A stretch of DNA of 46,670 nt from Cryptomeria japonica. Lineage: Eukaryota > Streptophyta > Pinopsida > Cupressales > Cupressaceae. Position numbers and translations under genes: made by a program. The notes beneath the pieces are model-generated. The model searched no databases, was not told where the DNA came from, and saw nothing but the letters and a program-made list of their open reading frames with translations. The stretch is from NCBI RefSeq assembly GCF_030272615.1, contig NW_026729200.1, forward strand, positions 100,001-146,670. Direction: 5' to 3'. Positions 19,080-32,009 of this stretch are shown here, piece after piece; within the stretch, counting starts at the first letter, position 1; the number at the start of each line of letters is the position of its first letter.

Positions 19080-19811
19080 TTCTTGTCAAGTTTTAGTCGT
19101 CGGGACTCATTTCGAGCCTTAGAGGTCGTTTCTTGTCCGGTTGCCCTGTCTTCGACCTGGGAACCCAATTTTGGTCCTCGGGTCCCATTTTTTTTTGTCT
19201 CGCATCCCACTTTTGGCCTGTGGCCTTTTCGGGGTCGATTCTCGTTTTGGGCATCAGAGCATGTTTCTTCTCCTAAAACCCAATATTTGTTTATTAAGTC
19301 TCGGAACACATTTTTGTTCTCGTGGACCCATCATGGGTCTTGGAACGCATTTGTGGTCCTTGGGTCCCATTTTGCATCCCGAAACTTGTGTTTTGGTGCT
19401 TGATCCCTATTTTGGGTGCCCACCTTGCACCAAGTGCGCACCCGGGGCAAACCGAGCGCCTTGGTGCACCGGGGCAAGATCGAGCGTGCACCCGAGGCGC
19501 CCCGAACATGCACCAAGGTGCACTCGGCCCACATGTGAGCGCAGGTCGTTGCGCCCGAGGTGGTGTGTGGGCACCGCGTTGCAGACGGGACACTGCACGC
19601 ACACGACGCCCCGTCCAGGTGCACGCACGTAGGCCGGGCCGGGTGCACACCCGACGCCCTAGCAAGGTGCGCGCACCCGGGCAGGGCTCACACTTGGCGA
19701 ACGGGGCGCACTTCGCGAGGGAGGGTGTGCACCTCGACGAGGGTGGGTGGCCGGGGTGGATTCGCACGTGGGTCGCGGTTTGCTAAGTACACACTGCGAC
19801 AAGCTCATAAC

Positions 19812-19929
19812 GGGTGCGATCATACCAGCGTTAGTGCACCGGATCCCATCAGAACTCCGCAGTTAAGCGCGCTTGGGCCGGAGTAGTACTGGGATGGGTG
19901 ACCTCCCGGGAAGTCCCGGTGTTGCACCC
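19812..19929 (+). rRNA. 5S rRNA: 5S ribosomal RNA, copy 2
   Basis: Identical to copy 1, including the internal A and C boxes. The upstream 40 bp (C at -1, TAAGTAC at -28) are also unchanged. It lies 6109 bp from copy 1. Confidence 0.98.
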
Positions 19930-19942
19930 TTTCTTAGTTTTT
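19930..19942 (+). terminator. Pol III terminator of 5S copy 2 (interrupted T run)
   Basis: TTTCTTAGTTTTT, as in copy 1. Confidence 0.75.
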
Positions 19943-22900
19943 CGCCGGGCGTCGCAATGCTATTTGAATAAACCTTTTGCCCGTTTGCGTTCTCGTCGGG
20001 GCCGGGCCGGGCCGGGGTGCGCTGCCCGCACTACCGCGCGCGCGGGGGCGACACCGAGCGCGCACCCGAGGCGCCCCGAGCACACAGGCCACGGTGCAAC
20101 CCGGGCGTTGTGCGCGCACCCCGGTGCGCCCGAGGTGCTGCGCGCGCACCCAGGTGAAATCGGTGTGCACCTCGGCCAGTGCGCGCTCGGTCGAGTCGCG
20201 CACGTTGGCCAAGGTGCACGGTGATGTTTCTTACTCTAAGGTTCCGCACCAGACGCCCGGGACAGGTGAGCGAAGCTGGGCGGGGCCGGGTGCGCGGCCG
20301 GGGCAGGTGCACGCAGCTGGAGAGAGCTTTGGAGCACACCAGAGGTGCGCACCTTGGAGCACACTTCGGAGCGCACCAATGATGCGCTCCATTCAAAAGT
20401 TTCCTGAAAAGGCAAAAAAAGTTGAGATTATAGAATTTCCCACTTGAGAGATTGTAAAAAAAAAAAATTTAAAATGAAGGAAACGCGGGTGCCAAGGTGT
20501 GCGCGCCCGGGTGCGCAGCCCAGCCAAGGTGTGCGCACCAAGGCGCCCACCCTGGCGAAGGTGCACGCAAGGTGCGCACCCGAGGCAAACCGGACAATTA
20601 ACCCAACTTTCGACTTCGCGCGCACCTGCGCACCTTGGAGCGCACTTCGGAGCGCTCCTTGGTGCGCACCAATCTTGGGCACCTCGGAGTGCACCATGGC
20701 GCCCACCAAGGTGCGCACCCGGGGCAAACCGAGCTCCGACTTCGTGCGCACCTTGGAGCGCACGAAAGGTGCGCACCATGGCGCCCACCAAGGTGCGCAG
20801 CCCAGCCAAGGCGTGCGCATCAAGGTGCGCACCCTGGCGAAGGTGCGCACCCGGGGCAAACCGAGCTCCGACTTCGTGCGCACCTTGGAGCGCACAAAGG
20901 GTGCGCAACCCAGCCAAGGTGTGCGCACCCCGGGCAAACCGAGCTCCGAATCGTGCGCACCTTGGAGCACACTTCGGAGCCCTCCTTGGTGCGCACCGAT
21001 GTTGCGCACCTCGGAGCGCACCCGGGGAAAACAATGCAATTAACCCGACTTTCGACTTCGTGGGCACCTCGGAGCGCTCTCGGGTTCGCACCTCGGAGCA
21101 CACCGAGGTGCGCACCTTTGATGCGCTGCCTTCACCAATTTCCAGAAAAGGCAAGAAAACATTGAGAAGGTGTGCGCACCGAGGTGCCCACCCTGGCGAA
21201 GGTGCACGCGAGGTGCGCACCCGGGGCAAACCGGGCTCCGACTTCGTGCACGCCATGCTGCGCACCTTGGAGGGCCATGGTGCGCACCTTGGAGCACACT
21301 TCGGAGCGCTCAATGGTGCCCAACCCAGCCAAGGTGCCCACCGCGGCGAAGGTGCACGCGAGGTGCGCACCCGGGGCAAACCGGGCTCCGACTTCGTGCA
21401 CGCCGCACCTTGGAGCACACTTCGGAGCGCTCCTTGGTGCGCACCAGGGCGCGCAACCCAGCCGAGGTGCCCACCCCGGCGAAGGTGCACGCGGGGTGCG
21501 CACCCGGGGCAAACCGGGCTCCGACTTCGTGCACGCCATGGTGCCCACCGCGGCGAAGGTGCACGCGAGGTGCGCACCCGGGGCAAACCGGGCTCCGACT
21601 TCGTGCACGCCGCACCTTGGAGCACACTTCGGAGCGCTCCTTGGTGCGCACCAGGGCGCGCAACCCAGCCGAGGTGCCCACCCCGGCGAAGGTGCACGCG
21701 AGGTGCGCACCCGGGGCAAACCGGGCTCCGACTTCGTGCACGCCATGGTGCCCACCGCGGCGAAGGTGCACGCGAGGTGCGCACCCGGGGCAAACCGGGC
21801 TCCGACTTCGTGCACGCCGCACCTTGGAGCACACTTCGGAGCGCTCCTTGGTGCGCACCATGGTGCCCACCAGGGCGCGCAACCCCGCCGAAGGTGCACG
21901 CGAGGTGCGCACCCGGGGCAAATCGGGCTCCGACTTCGTGCACGCCGCACCTTGGAGCACACTTCGGAGCGCTCCTTGGTGCGCACCAGGGCGCGCAACC
22001 CCGCCGAAGGTGCACGCGAGGTGCGCACCCGGGGCAAACCGGGCTCCGACTTCGTGCACGCCATGGTGCGCACCAGGGTGCCCACCGCGGCGAAGGTGCG
22101 CACCCGGGGCAAACCGGGCTCCGACTTCGTGCACGCCGCACCTTGGAGCACACTTCGGAGCGCTCCTTGGTGCGCACCAGGGCGCGCAACCCAGCCGAGG
22201 TGCCCACCCCGGCGAAGGTGCACGCGAGGTGCGCACCCGGGGCAAACCGGGCTCCGACTTCGTGCACGCCATGGTGCCCACCGCGGCGAAGGTGCGCACC
22301 CGGGGCAAACCGGGCTAGGACTTCGTGCACGCCGCACCTTGGAGCACACTTCGGAGCGCTCCTTGGTGCGCACCATGGTGCCCACCAGGCCGCGCAACCC
22401 AGCCAAGGTGTGCGCACCAAGGTGCACGCGAGGTGCGCACCCGGGGCAAACCGGGGTCCGGCTTCGTGCACGCCGCACCTTGGAGCACACATCGGGGCGC
22501 TCCCGGGTTCGCACCGGCGTTGCGCACCGTGGTGGGCACCTCGGAGCGCACCGTGGTGGGCACCTCGGAGCACACCAAGGTGGGCAGCGAGGTGCGCACC
22601 TTTGATGCGATGCCTTCACTAATTTCCATAAAAGGCAAAAGAAAACGAGATTTTAAAATTTCCGTTTTGAAAGATAGTGAGAAAAAGGGAATGCTGGTGC
22701 CATCTTGAGCCCGCCCTGGTGCGCAGCCCAGCCAAGGTGTGCGCACCAAGGTGCCCACCCTGGCGAAGGTGCGCGCCCGGGCAATTAACCCAACTTCCAA
22801 CTTCGCGCGCGCCAGGGTGGGAGCGCACCCAACAACCGGGCCTGGGAAGAGCCAATGCGAGAAACCCCACCAAACGCTCTGACAAAAAAAGAGGGGGCGC

Positions 22901-24591
22901 TCCAGTAACCCCGCTTCGGAGCGCACCCTGGGCAAACCCAGCCAGGGTGCCCACCCCGGCCAAGGTGCAGGCGAGGTGCGCACCCGGGGCAAACCGGGCT
23001 CCGACAACGTGCACGCCGCACCTTGGAGCACACTTCGTAGCGCTCCCGGGTGCGCACCTCAGAGCACACCAAGGTGGGCAGCGAGGTGCGCACCTTTGAT
23101 GCGCTGCCTTCACTAATTTCCAGAAAAGGCAAAAAAAAGAGGAGATTTTAAAATTTCCGTTTTGAAAGATAGTGAAAAAAACGGAACGCGGGTGCCATCT
23201 TGAGCCCGCCCGGGTGCACAGCCCAGGTAAGGTGCCCACCCTGGCAAAGGTGCGCACCCGGGCAATTAACCCTACTTCCGACTTCGTGCGCGCCAGGGTG
23301 GCAACCGGGCCTGGGAAGAGCCAATGCGAGAAACCCCACCAAACGCTCCGACAAAAAAAGAGGCGGCGCTCCAATAACCCCGCTTCGGAGCGCAGCCGGG
23401 GCAAACCCAGCCAAGGTGCCCACCCCGACGAAGGTGCACGCGAGGTGCGCACCCGGGGCAAACCGGGCTCCGACAACGTGCACGCAGCACCTTGGAGCAC
23501 ACTTCGAAGCACTCCCGGGTGCCCACCGGCGTTGCGCACCGTGGTGGGCAGCGAGGTGCGCACCTTTGATGCGCTGCCTTCACTAATTTCCAGAAAAGGC
23601 AAAAAAAAATGAGATTTTAAAATTTCCGTTTTGAAAGATAGTGAAAAAAACGGAACGCGGGTGCCATCTTGAGCCCGCCCTGGTGCGCAGCCCAGGCAAG
23701 GCATGCGCACCAAGGTGCCCACCCGCGGTGCACACCCGGGGCAAACCGGGCTCCGACTTCGTGCAGGCCGCACCTTGGAGCACACTTCGGAGCGCTCCTT
23801 GGTGCGCACCATGGTGCCCACCAGGGCGCACCCGGGGCAAACCGGGCTCCGACTTCGTGCACGCCGCACCTTGGAGCACACATCGGAGCGCTCCCAGGTT
23901 CGCACCAGCGTTGCGCACCTTTGATGCGCTGCCTTCACTAATTTCCAGAAAAGGCAAAAAAAAACGATATTTTAAAATTTCCGTTCTGAAAGATAGTGAA
24001 AAAAACGGAACGCGGGTGCCATCTTGAGCCCTTCCTGGTGCGCAGCCCAGGCAAGTTGTGCGCACCAAGGTGCCCACCCTGGCGGAGGTGCGCGCCCGGG
24101 GCAAACCGGGCTCCGACTTCGTGCACTGCATGGTGCCCACCAAGGCGCGCAACCCAGCCAAGGTGCCCACCGCAGCGAAGGTGCACGCGAGGTGCGCACC
24201 CGAGGTGCACACCCGGGGCAAACCGAGCTCCGACTTCGTGCACGCCGCACCTTGGAGCACACTTCAGAGCGCTCCTTGGTGCGCACCAGGGCGCGCAACC
24301 CAGCCAAGGTGCTCACCCCGGCGAAGGTGCACGCGAGGTGCGCACCCGGGGCAAGCCGGGCTCGGACTTCGTGCACGCCGCACCTTGGAGCACACATCGG
24401 AGCGCTCCCGGGTTCGCACCAGCATTGCGCACCTTTGATGCGCTGCCTTCACTAATTTCCAGAAAAGGCAAAAAAAAAAAAAAAACGAGATTTTAAAATT
24501 TCCGTTTTGAAAGATAGTGAAAAAAACGGAACGCGGGTGCCATCTTGAGCCCGCCCTGGTGTGCAGCCCAGGCAAGTTGTGCGCACCAAGG

Positions 24592-25114
24592 CACCCACCC
24601 TGGCCAAGGTGGGTCACGGGGTGGGTCCTAGGGTGGGTAACGGGGTGGGTACTAAGGTGCGTGCCAAGGTGGGTCATGGGGTGGGTGCCAAGGTGGGCAC
24701 CAGGGTGGGTGTGCACCAACCCTAGCCAGGGTAGGTCACGGGGTGGTTGTCGGGGTGGGCGTCAAGGAGCCAAGGTGGGTGGCAAGTAGCCAAGTTGCGT
24801 GCCAAGGTGGGTGTCGGGGTGGGTGCCAAGGATCCAAGGTGGGTGCCAAGGAACCAAGGTGGGTGTCTGGGTGGGTGCCGAGGTGGGAGCCAGGGTGGGT
24901 CCCAAGGTGAGTGCAAAGGTGGGTGCCAGGGTCAAGGTGAGTGCCAATGTGGGTTCCAAGGTGCCAGGGTCAGGGTGAGTGCCAATGTGGGTTCAAAGGT
25001 GCTAAGTTGGGTGCGAGGTTGGGTGCGAGGGTGGGTGGGTGCCAAGGTGTGCTAGGTGGAAGCCCGGGTGGGTCGGCATCCCATGGGTGTCGAGTTGGGT
25101 GCCTGATGGGTGCT
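24592..25114 (+). repeat. G-rich minisatellite, unit 3
   Basis: Same block as in unit 2, G-rich on the + strand. Confidence 0.9.
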
Positions 25115-25845
25115 TCTTGTCAAGTTTTAGTCGTCGGGACTCATTTCGAGCCTTAGAGGTCGTTTCTTGTCCGGTTGCCCTGTCTTCGACCTGGGAACCC
25201 AATTTTGGTCCTCGGGTCCCATTTTTTTTTGTCTCGCATCCCACTTTTGGCCTGTGGCCTTTTCGGGGTCGATTCTCGTTTTGGGCATCAGAGCATGTTT
25301 CTTCTCCTAAAACCCAATATTTGTTTATTAAGTCTCGGAACACATTTTTGTTCTCGTGGACCCATCATGGGTCTTGGAACGCATTTGTGGTCCTTGGGTC
25401 CCATTTTGCATCCCGAAACTTGTGTTTTGGTGCTTGATCCCTATTTTGGGTGCCCACCTTGCACCAAGTGCGCACCCGGGGCAAACCGAGCGCCTTGGTG
25501 CACCGGGGCAAGATCGAGCGTGCACCCGAGGCGCCCCGAACATGCACCAAGGTGCACTCGGCCCACATGTGAGCGCAGGTCGTTGCGCCCGAGGTGGTGT
25601 GTGGGCACCGCGTTGCAGACGGGACACTGCACGCACACGACGCCCCGTCCAGGTGCACGCACGTAGGCCGGGCCGGGTGCACACCCGACGCCCTAGCAAG
25701 GTGCGCGCACCCGGGCAGGGCTCACACTTGGCGAACGGGGCGCACTTCGCGAGGGAGGGTGTGCACCTCGACGGGGGTGGGTGGCCGGGGTGGATTCGCA
25801 CGTGGGTCGCGGTTTGCTAAGTACACACTGCGACAAGCTCATAAC

Positions 25846-25963
25846 GGGTGCGATCATACCAGCGTTAGTGCACCGGATCCCATCAGAACTCCGCAGTTAA
25901 GCGCGCTTGGGCCGGAGTAGTACTGGGATGGGTGACCTCCCGGGAAGTCCCGGTGTTGCACCC
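25846..25963 (+). rRNA. 5S rRNA: 5S ribosomal RNA, copy 3
   Basis: Identical to copy 1 over all 118 bp, 6034 bp from copy 2. Confidence 0.98.
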
Positions 25964-25976
25964 TTTCTTAGTTTTT
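25964..25976 (+). terminator. Pol III terminator of 5S copy 3 (interrupted T run)
   Basis: TTTCTTAGTTTTT, as in copy 1. Confidence 0.75.
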
Positions 25977-28900
25977 CGCCGGGCGTCGCAATGCTATTTG
26001 AATAAACCTTTTGCCCGTTTGCGTTCTCGTCGGGGCCGGGCCGGGCCGGGGTGCGCTGCCCGCACTACCGCGCGCGCGGGGGGCGACACCGAGCGCGCAC
26101 CCGAGGCGCCCCGAGCACACAGGCCACGGTGCAACCCGGGCGTTGTGCGCGCACCCCGGTGCGCCCGAGGTGCTGCGCGCGCACCCAGGTGAAATCGGTG
26201 TGCACCTCGGCCAGTGCGCGCTCGGTCGAGTCGCGCACGTTGGCCAAGGTGCACGGTGATGTTTCTTACTCTAAGGTTCCGCACCAGACGCCCGGGACAG
26301 GTGAGCGAAGCTGGGCGGGGCCGGGTGCGCGGCCGGGGCAGGTGCACGCAGCTGGAGAGAGCTTTGGAGCACACCAGAGGTGCGCACCTTGGAGCACACT
26401 TCGGAGCGCACCAATGATGCGCTCCATTCAAAAGTTTCCTGAAAAGGCAAAAAAAGTTGAGATTATAGAATTTCCCACTTGAGAGATTGTAAAAAAAAAA
26501 AATTTAAAATGAAGGAAACGCGGGTGCCAAGGTGTGCGCGCCCGGGTGCGCAGCCCAGCCAAGGTGTGCGCACCAAGGCGCCCACCCTGGCGAAGGTGCA
26601 CGCAAGGTGCGCACCCGAGGCAAACCGGACAATTAACCCAACTTTCGACTTCGCGCGCACCTGCGCACCTTGGAGCGCACTTCGGAGCGCTCCTTGGTGC
26701 GCACCAATCTTGGGCACCTCGGAGTGCACCATGGCGCCCACCAAGGTGCGCACCCGGGGCAAACCGAGCTCCGACTTCGTGCGCACCTTGGAGCGCACGA
26801 AAGGTGCGCACCATGGCGCCCACCAAGGTGCGCAGCCCAGCCAAGGCGTGCGCATCAAGGTGCGCACCCTGGCGAAGGTGCGCACCCGGGGCAAACCGAG
26901 CTCCGACTTCGTGCGCACCTTGGAGCGCACAAAGGGTGCGCAACCCAGCCAAGGTGTGCGCACCCCGGGCAAACCGAGCTCCGAATCGTGCGCACCTTGG
27001 AGCACACTTCGGAGCCCTCCTTGGTGCGCACCGATGTTGCGCACCTCGGAGCGCACCCGGGGAAAACAATGCAATTAACCCGACTTTCGACTTCGTGGGC
27101 ACCTCGGAGCGCTCTCGGGTTCGCACCTCGGAGCACACCGAGGTGCGCACCTTTGATGCGCTGCCTTCACCAATTTCCAGAAAAGGCAAGAAAACATTGA
27201 GAAGGTGTGCGCACCGAGGTGCCCACCCTGGCGAAGGTGCACGCGAGGTGCGCACCCGGGGCAAACCGGGCTCCGACTTCGTGCACGCCATGCTGCGCAC
27301 CTTGGAGGGCCATGGTGCGCACCTTGGAGCACACTTCGGAGCGCTCAATGGTGCCCAACCCAGCCAAGGTGCCCACCGCGGCGAAGGTGCACGCGAGGTG
27401 CGCACCCGGGGCAAACCGGGCTCCGACTTCGTGCACGCCGCACCTTGGAGCACACTTCGGAGCGCTCCTTGGTGCGCACCAGGGCGCGCAACCCAGCCGA
27501 GGTGCCCACCCCGGCGAAGGTGCACGCGGGGTGCGCACCCGGGGCAAACCGGGCTCCGACTTCGTGCACGCCATGGTGCCCACCGCGGCGAAGGTGCACG
27601 CGAGGTGCGCACCCGGGGCAAACCGGGCTCCGACTTCGTGCACGCCGCACCTTGGAGCACACTTCGGAGCGCTCCTTGGTGCGCACCAGGGCGCGCAACC
27701 CAGCCGAGGTGCCCACCCCGGCGAAGGTGCACGCGAGGTGCGCACCCGGGGCAAACCGGGCTCCGACTTCGTGCACGCCATGGTGCCCACCGCGGCGAAG
27801 GTGCACGCGAGGTGCGCACCCGGGGCAAACCGGGCTCCGACTTCGTGCACGCCGCACCTTGGAGCACACTTCGGAGCGCTCCTTGGTGCGCACCATGGTG
27901 CCCACCAGGGCGCGCAACCCCGCCGAAGGTGCACGCGAGGTGCGCACCCGGGGCAAACCGTCCGACTTCGTGCACGCCGCACCTTGGAGCACACTTCGGA
28001 GCGCTCCTTGGTGCGCACCAGGGCGCGCAACCCCGCCGAAGGTGCACGCGAGGTGCGCACCCGGGGCAAACCGGGCTCCGACTTCGTGCACGCCATGGTG
28101 CGCACCAGGGTGCCCACCGCGGCGAAGGTGCGCACCCGGGGCAAACCGGGCTCCGACTTCGTGCACGCCGCACCTTGGAGCACACTTCGGAGCGCTCCTT
28201 GGTGCGCACCAGGGCGCGCAACCCAGCCGAGGTGCCCACCCCGGCGAAGGTGCACGCGAGGTGCGCACCCGGGGCAAACCGGGCTCCGACTTCGTGCACG
28301 CCATGGTGCCCACCGCGGCGAAGGTGCGCACCCGGGGCAAACCGGGCTAGGACTTCGTGCACGCCGCACCTTGGAGCACACTTTGGAGCGCTCCTTGGTG
28401 CGCACCATGGTGCCCACCAGGCCGCGCAACCCAGCCAAGGTGTGCGCACCAAGGTGCACGCGAGGTGCGCACCCGGGGCAAACCGGGGTCCGGCTTCGTG
28501 CACGCCGCACCTTGGAGCACACATCGGGGCGCTCCCGGGTTCGCACCGGCGTTGCGCACCGTGGTGGGCACCTCGGAGCGCACCGTGGTGGGCACCTCGG
28601 AGCACACCAAGGTGGGCAGCGAGGTGCGCACCTTTGATGCGATGCCTTCACTAATTTCCATAAAAGGCAAAAAAAAACGAGATTTTAAAATTTCCGTTTT
28701 GAAAGATAGTGAGAAAAAGGGAATGCTGGTGCCATCTTGAGCCCGCCCTGGTGCGCAGCCCAGCCAAGGTGTGCGCACCAAGGTGCCCACCCTGGCGAAG
28801 GTGCGCGCCCGGGCAATTAACCCAACTTCCAACTTCGCGCGCGCCAGGGTGGGAGCGCACCCAACAACCGGGCCTGGGAAGAGCCAATGCGAGAAACCCC

Positions 28901-30624
28901 ACCAAACGCTCTGACAAAAAAAGAGGGGGCGCTCCAGTAACCCCGCTTCGGAGCGCACCCTGGGCAAACCCAGCCAGGGTGCCCACCCCGGCCAAGGTGC
29001 AGGCGAGGTGCGCACCCGGGGCAAACCGGGCTCCGACAACGTGCACGCCGCACCTTGGAGCACACTTCGTAGCGCTCCCGGGTGCGCACCTCAGAGCACA
29101 CCAAGGTGGGCAGCGAGGTGCGCACCTTTGATGCGCTGCCTTCACTAATTTCCAGAAAAGGCAAAAAAAAGAGGAGATTTTAAAATTTCCGTTTTGAAAG
29201 ATAGTGAAAAAAACGGAACGCGGGTGCCATCTTGAGCCCGCCCTGGTGCACAGCCCAGGTAAGGTGCCCACCCTGGCAAAGGTGCGCACCCGGGCAATTA
29301 ACCCTACTTCCGACTTCGTGCGCGCCAGGGTGGCAACCGGGCCTGGGAAGAGCCAATGCGAGAAACCCCACCAAACGCTCCGACAAAAAAAGAGGCGGCG
29401 CTCCAATAACCCCGCTTCGGAGCGCAGCCGGGGCAAACCCAGCCAAGGTGCCCACCCCGACGAAGGTGCACGCGAGGTGCGCACCCGGGGCAAACCGGGC
29501 TCCGACAACGTGCACGCAGCACCTTGGAGCACACTTCGAAGCACTCCCGGGTGCCCACCGGCGTTGCGCACCGTGGTGGGCAGCGAGGTGCGCACCTTTG
29601 ATGCGCTGCCTTCACTAATTTCCAGAAAAGGCAAAAAAAAATGAGATTTTAAAATTTCCGTTTTGAAAGATAGTGAAAAAAACGGAACGCGGGTGCCATC
29701 TTGAGCCCGCCCTGGTGCGCAGCCCAGGCAAGGCATGCGCACCAAGGTGCCCACCCGCGGTGCACGCCCGGGGCAAACCGGGCTCCGACTTCGTGCAGGC
29801 CGCACCTTGGAGCACACTTCGGAGCGCTCCTTGGTGCGCACCATGGTGCCCACCAGGGCGCACCCGGGGCAAACCGGGCTCCGACTTCGTGCACGCCGCA
29901 CCTTGGAGCACACATCGGAGCGCTCCCAGGTTCGCACCAGCGTTGCGCACCTTTGATGCGCTGCCTTCACTAATTTCCAGAAAAGGCAAAAAAAAACGAT
30001 ATTTTAAAATTTCCGTTCTGAAAGATAGTGAAAAAAACGGAACGCGGGTGCCATCTTGAGCCCTTCCTGGTGCGCAGCCCAGGCAAGTTGTGCGCACCAA
30101 GGTGCCCACCCTGGCGGAGGTGCGCGCCCGGGGCAAACCGGGCTCCGACTTCGTGCACTGCATGGTGCCCACCAAGGCGCGCAACCCAGCCAAGGTGCCC
30201 ACCGCAGCGAAGGTGCACGCGAGGTGCGCACCCGAGGTGCACACCCGGGGCAAACCGAGCTCCGACTTCGTGCACGCCGCACCTTGGAGCACACTTCAGA
30301 GCGCTCCTTGGTGCGCACCAGGGCGCGCAACCCAGCCAAGGTGCTCACCCCGGCGAAGGTGCACGCGAGGTGCGCACCCGGGGCAAGCCGGGCTCGGACT
30401 TCGTGCACGCCGCACCTTGGAGCACACATCGGAGCGCTCCCGGGTTCGCACCAGCATTGCGCACCTTTGATGCGCTGCCTTCACTAATTTCCAGAAAAGG
30501 CAAAAAAAAAAAAAAAAACGAGATTTTAAAATTTCCGTTTTGAAAGATAGTGAAAAAAACGGAACGCGGGTGCCATCTTGAGCCCGCCCTGGTGTGCAGC
30601 CCAGGCAAGTTGTGCGCACCAAGG

Positions 30625-31147
30625 CACCCACCCTGGCCAAGGTGGGTCACGGGGTGGGTCCTAGGGTGGGTAACGGGGTGGGTACTAAGGTGCGTGCCAA
30701 GGTGGGTCATGGGGTGGGTGCCAAGGTGGGCACCAGGGTGGGTGTGCACCAACCCTAGCCAGGGTAGGTCACGGGGTGGTTGTCGGGGTGGGCGTCAAGG
30801 AGCCAAGGTGGGTGGCAAGTAGCCAAGTTGCGTGCCAAGGTGGGTGTCGGGGTGGGTGCCAAGGATCCAAGGTGGGTGCCAAGGAACCAAGGTGGGTGTC
30901 TGGGTGGGTGCCGAGGTGGGAGCCAGGGTGGGTCCCAAGGTGAGTGCAAAGGTGGGTGCCAGGGTCAAGGTGAGTGCCAATGTGGGTTCCAAGGTGCCAG
31001 GGTCAGGGTGAGTGCCAATGTGGGTTCAAAGGTGCTAAGTTGGGTGCGAGGTTGGGTGCGAGGGTGGGTGGGTGCCAAGGTGTGCTAGGTGGAAGCCCGG
31101 GTGGGTCGGCATCCCATGGGTGTCGAGTTGGGTGCCTGATGGGTGCT
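30625..31147 (+). repeat. G-rich minisatellite, unit 4
   Basis: Same block as in unit 2. Confidence 0.9.
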
Positions 31148-31878
31148 TCTTGTCAAGTTTTAGTCGTCGGGACTCATTTCGAGCCTTAGAGGTCGTTTCT
31201 TGTCCGGTTGCCCTGTCTTCGACCTGGGAACCCAATTTTGGTCCTCGGGTCCCATTTTTTTTTGTCTCGCATCCCACTTTTGGCCTGTGGCCTTTTCGGG
31301 GTCGATTCTCGTTTTGGGCATCAGAGCATGTTTCTTCTCCTAAAACCCAATATTTGTTTATTAAGTCTCGGAACACATTTTTGTTCTCGTGGACCCATCA
31401 TGGGTCTTGGAACGCATTTGTGGTCCTTGGGTCCCATTTTGCATCCCGAAACTTGTGTTTTGGTGCTTGATCCCTATTTTGGGTGCCCACCTTGCACCAA
31501 GTGCGCACCCGGGGCAAACCGAGCGCCTTGGTGCACCGGGGCAAGATCGAGCGTGCACCCGAGGCGCCCCGAACATGCACCAAGGTGCACTCGGCCCACA
31601 TGTGAGCGCAGGTCGTTGCGCCCGAGGTGGTGTGTGGGCACCGCGTTGCAGACGGGACACTGCACGCACACGACGCCCCGTCCAGGTGCACGCACGTAGG
31701 CCGGGCCGGGTGCACACCCGACGCCCTAGCAAGGTGCGCGCACCCGGGCAGGGCTCACACTTGGCGAACGGGGCGCACTTCGCGAGGGAGGGTGTGCACC
31801 TCGACGGGGGTGGGTGGCCGGGGTGGATTCGCACGTGGGTCGCGGTTTGCTAAGTACACACTGCGACAAGCTCATAAC

Positions 31879-31996
31879 GGGTGCGATCATACCAGCGTTA
31901 GTGCACCGGATCCCATCAGAACTCCGCAGTTAAGCGCGCTTGGGCCGGAGTAGTACTGGGATGGGTGACCTCCCGGGAAGTCCCGGTGTTGCACCC
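31879..31996 (+). rRNA. 5S rRNA: 5S ribosomal RNA, copy 4
   Basis: Identical to copy 1 over the gene, but followed by an uninterrupted T6 run. Confidence 0.98.
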
Positions 31997-32009
31997 TTTT
32001 TTAGTTTTT
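31997..32009 (+). terminator. Pol III terminator of 5S copy 4 (T6)
   Basis: TTTTTTAGTTTTT. A C-to-T change joins the first run into six T, a canonical strong Pol III stop directly at the gene end. Confidence 0.85.

Larger units (their letters stand above)
18558..24591 (+). repeat. 5S macrosatellite unit 2 (6034 bp, short form)
   Basis: Same order as unit 1, without the extra 75-bp module. AT-rich modules start at 20381, 21117, 22601, 23095, 23565, 23920 and 24434. Private markers: CGACGAGGGTGG near 19735, GCCCGGGTGCACAG near 23207 and CAAATCGGGCTCC near 21920. The G run 3' of 5S is five. Confidence 0.95.
24592..30624 (+). repeat. 5S macrosatellite unit 3 (6033 bp, short form)
   Basis: Same order. 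AT-rich modules start at 26416, 27152, 28633, 29127, 29597, 29952 and 30466. Markers shared with unit 5: CACTTTGGAGCGCTCC near 28378, an uninterrupted A run at 28669 (units 1, 2 and 4 have AAAAGAAAA) and GGTGCACGCCCGGGG near 29760. Private marker: a 3-nt loss giving CAAACCGTCCGAC at about 27955. The G run 3' of 5S is six, as in unit 1. Confidence 0.95.
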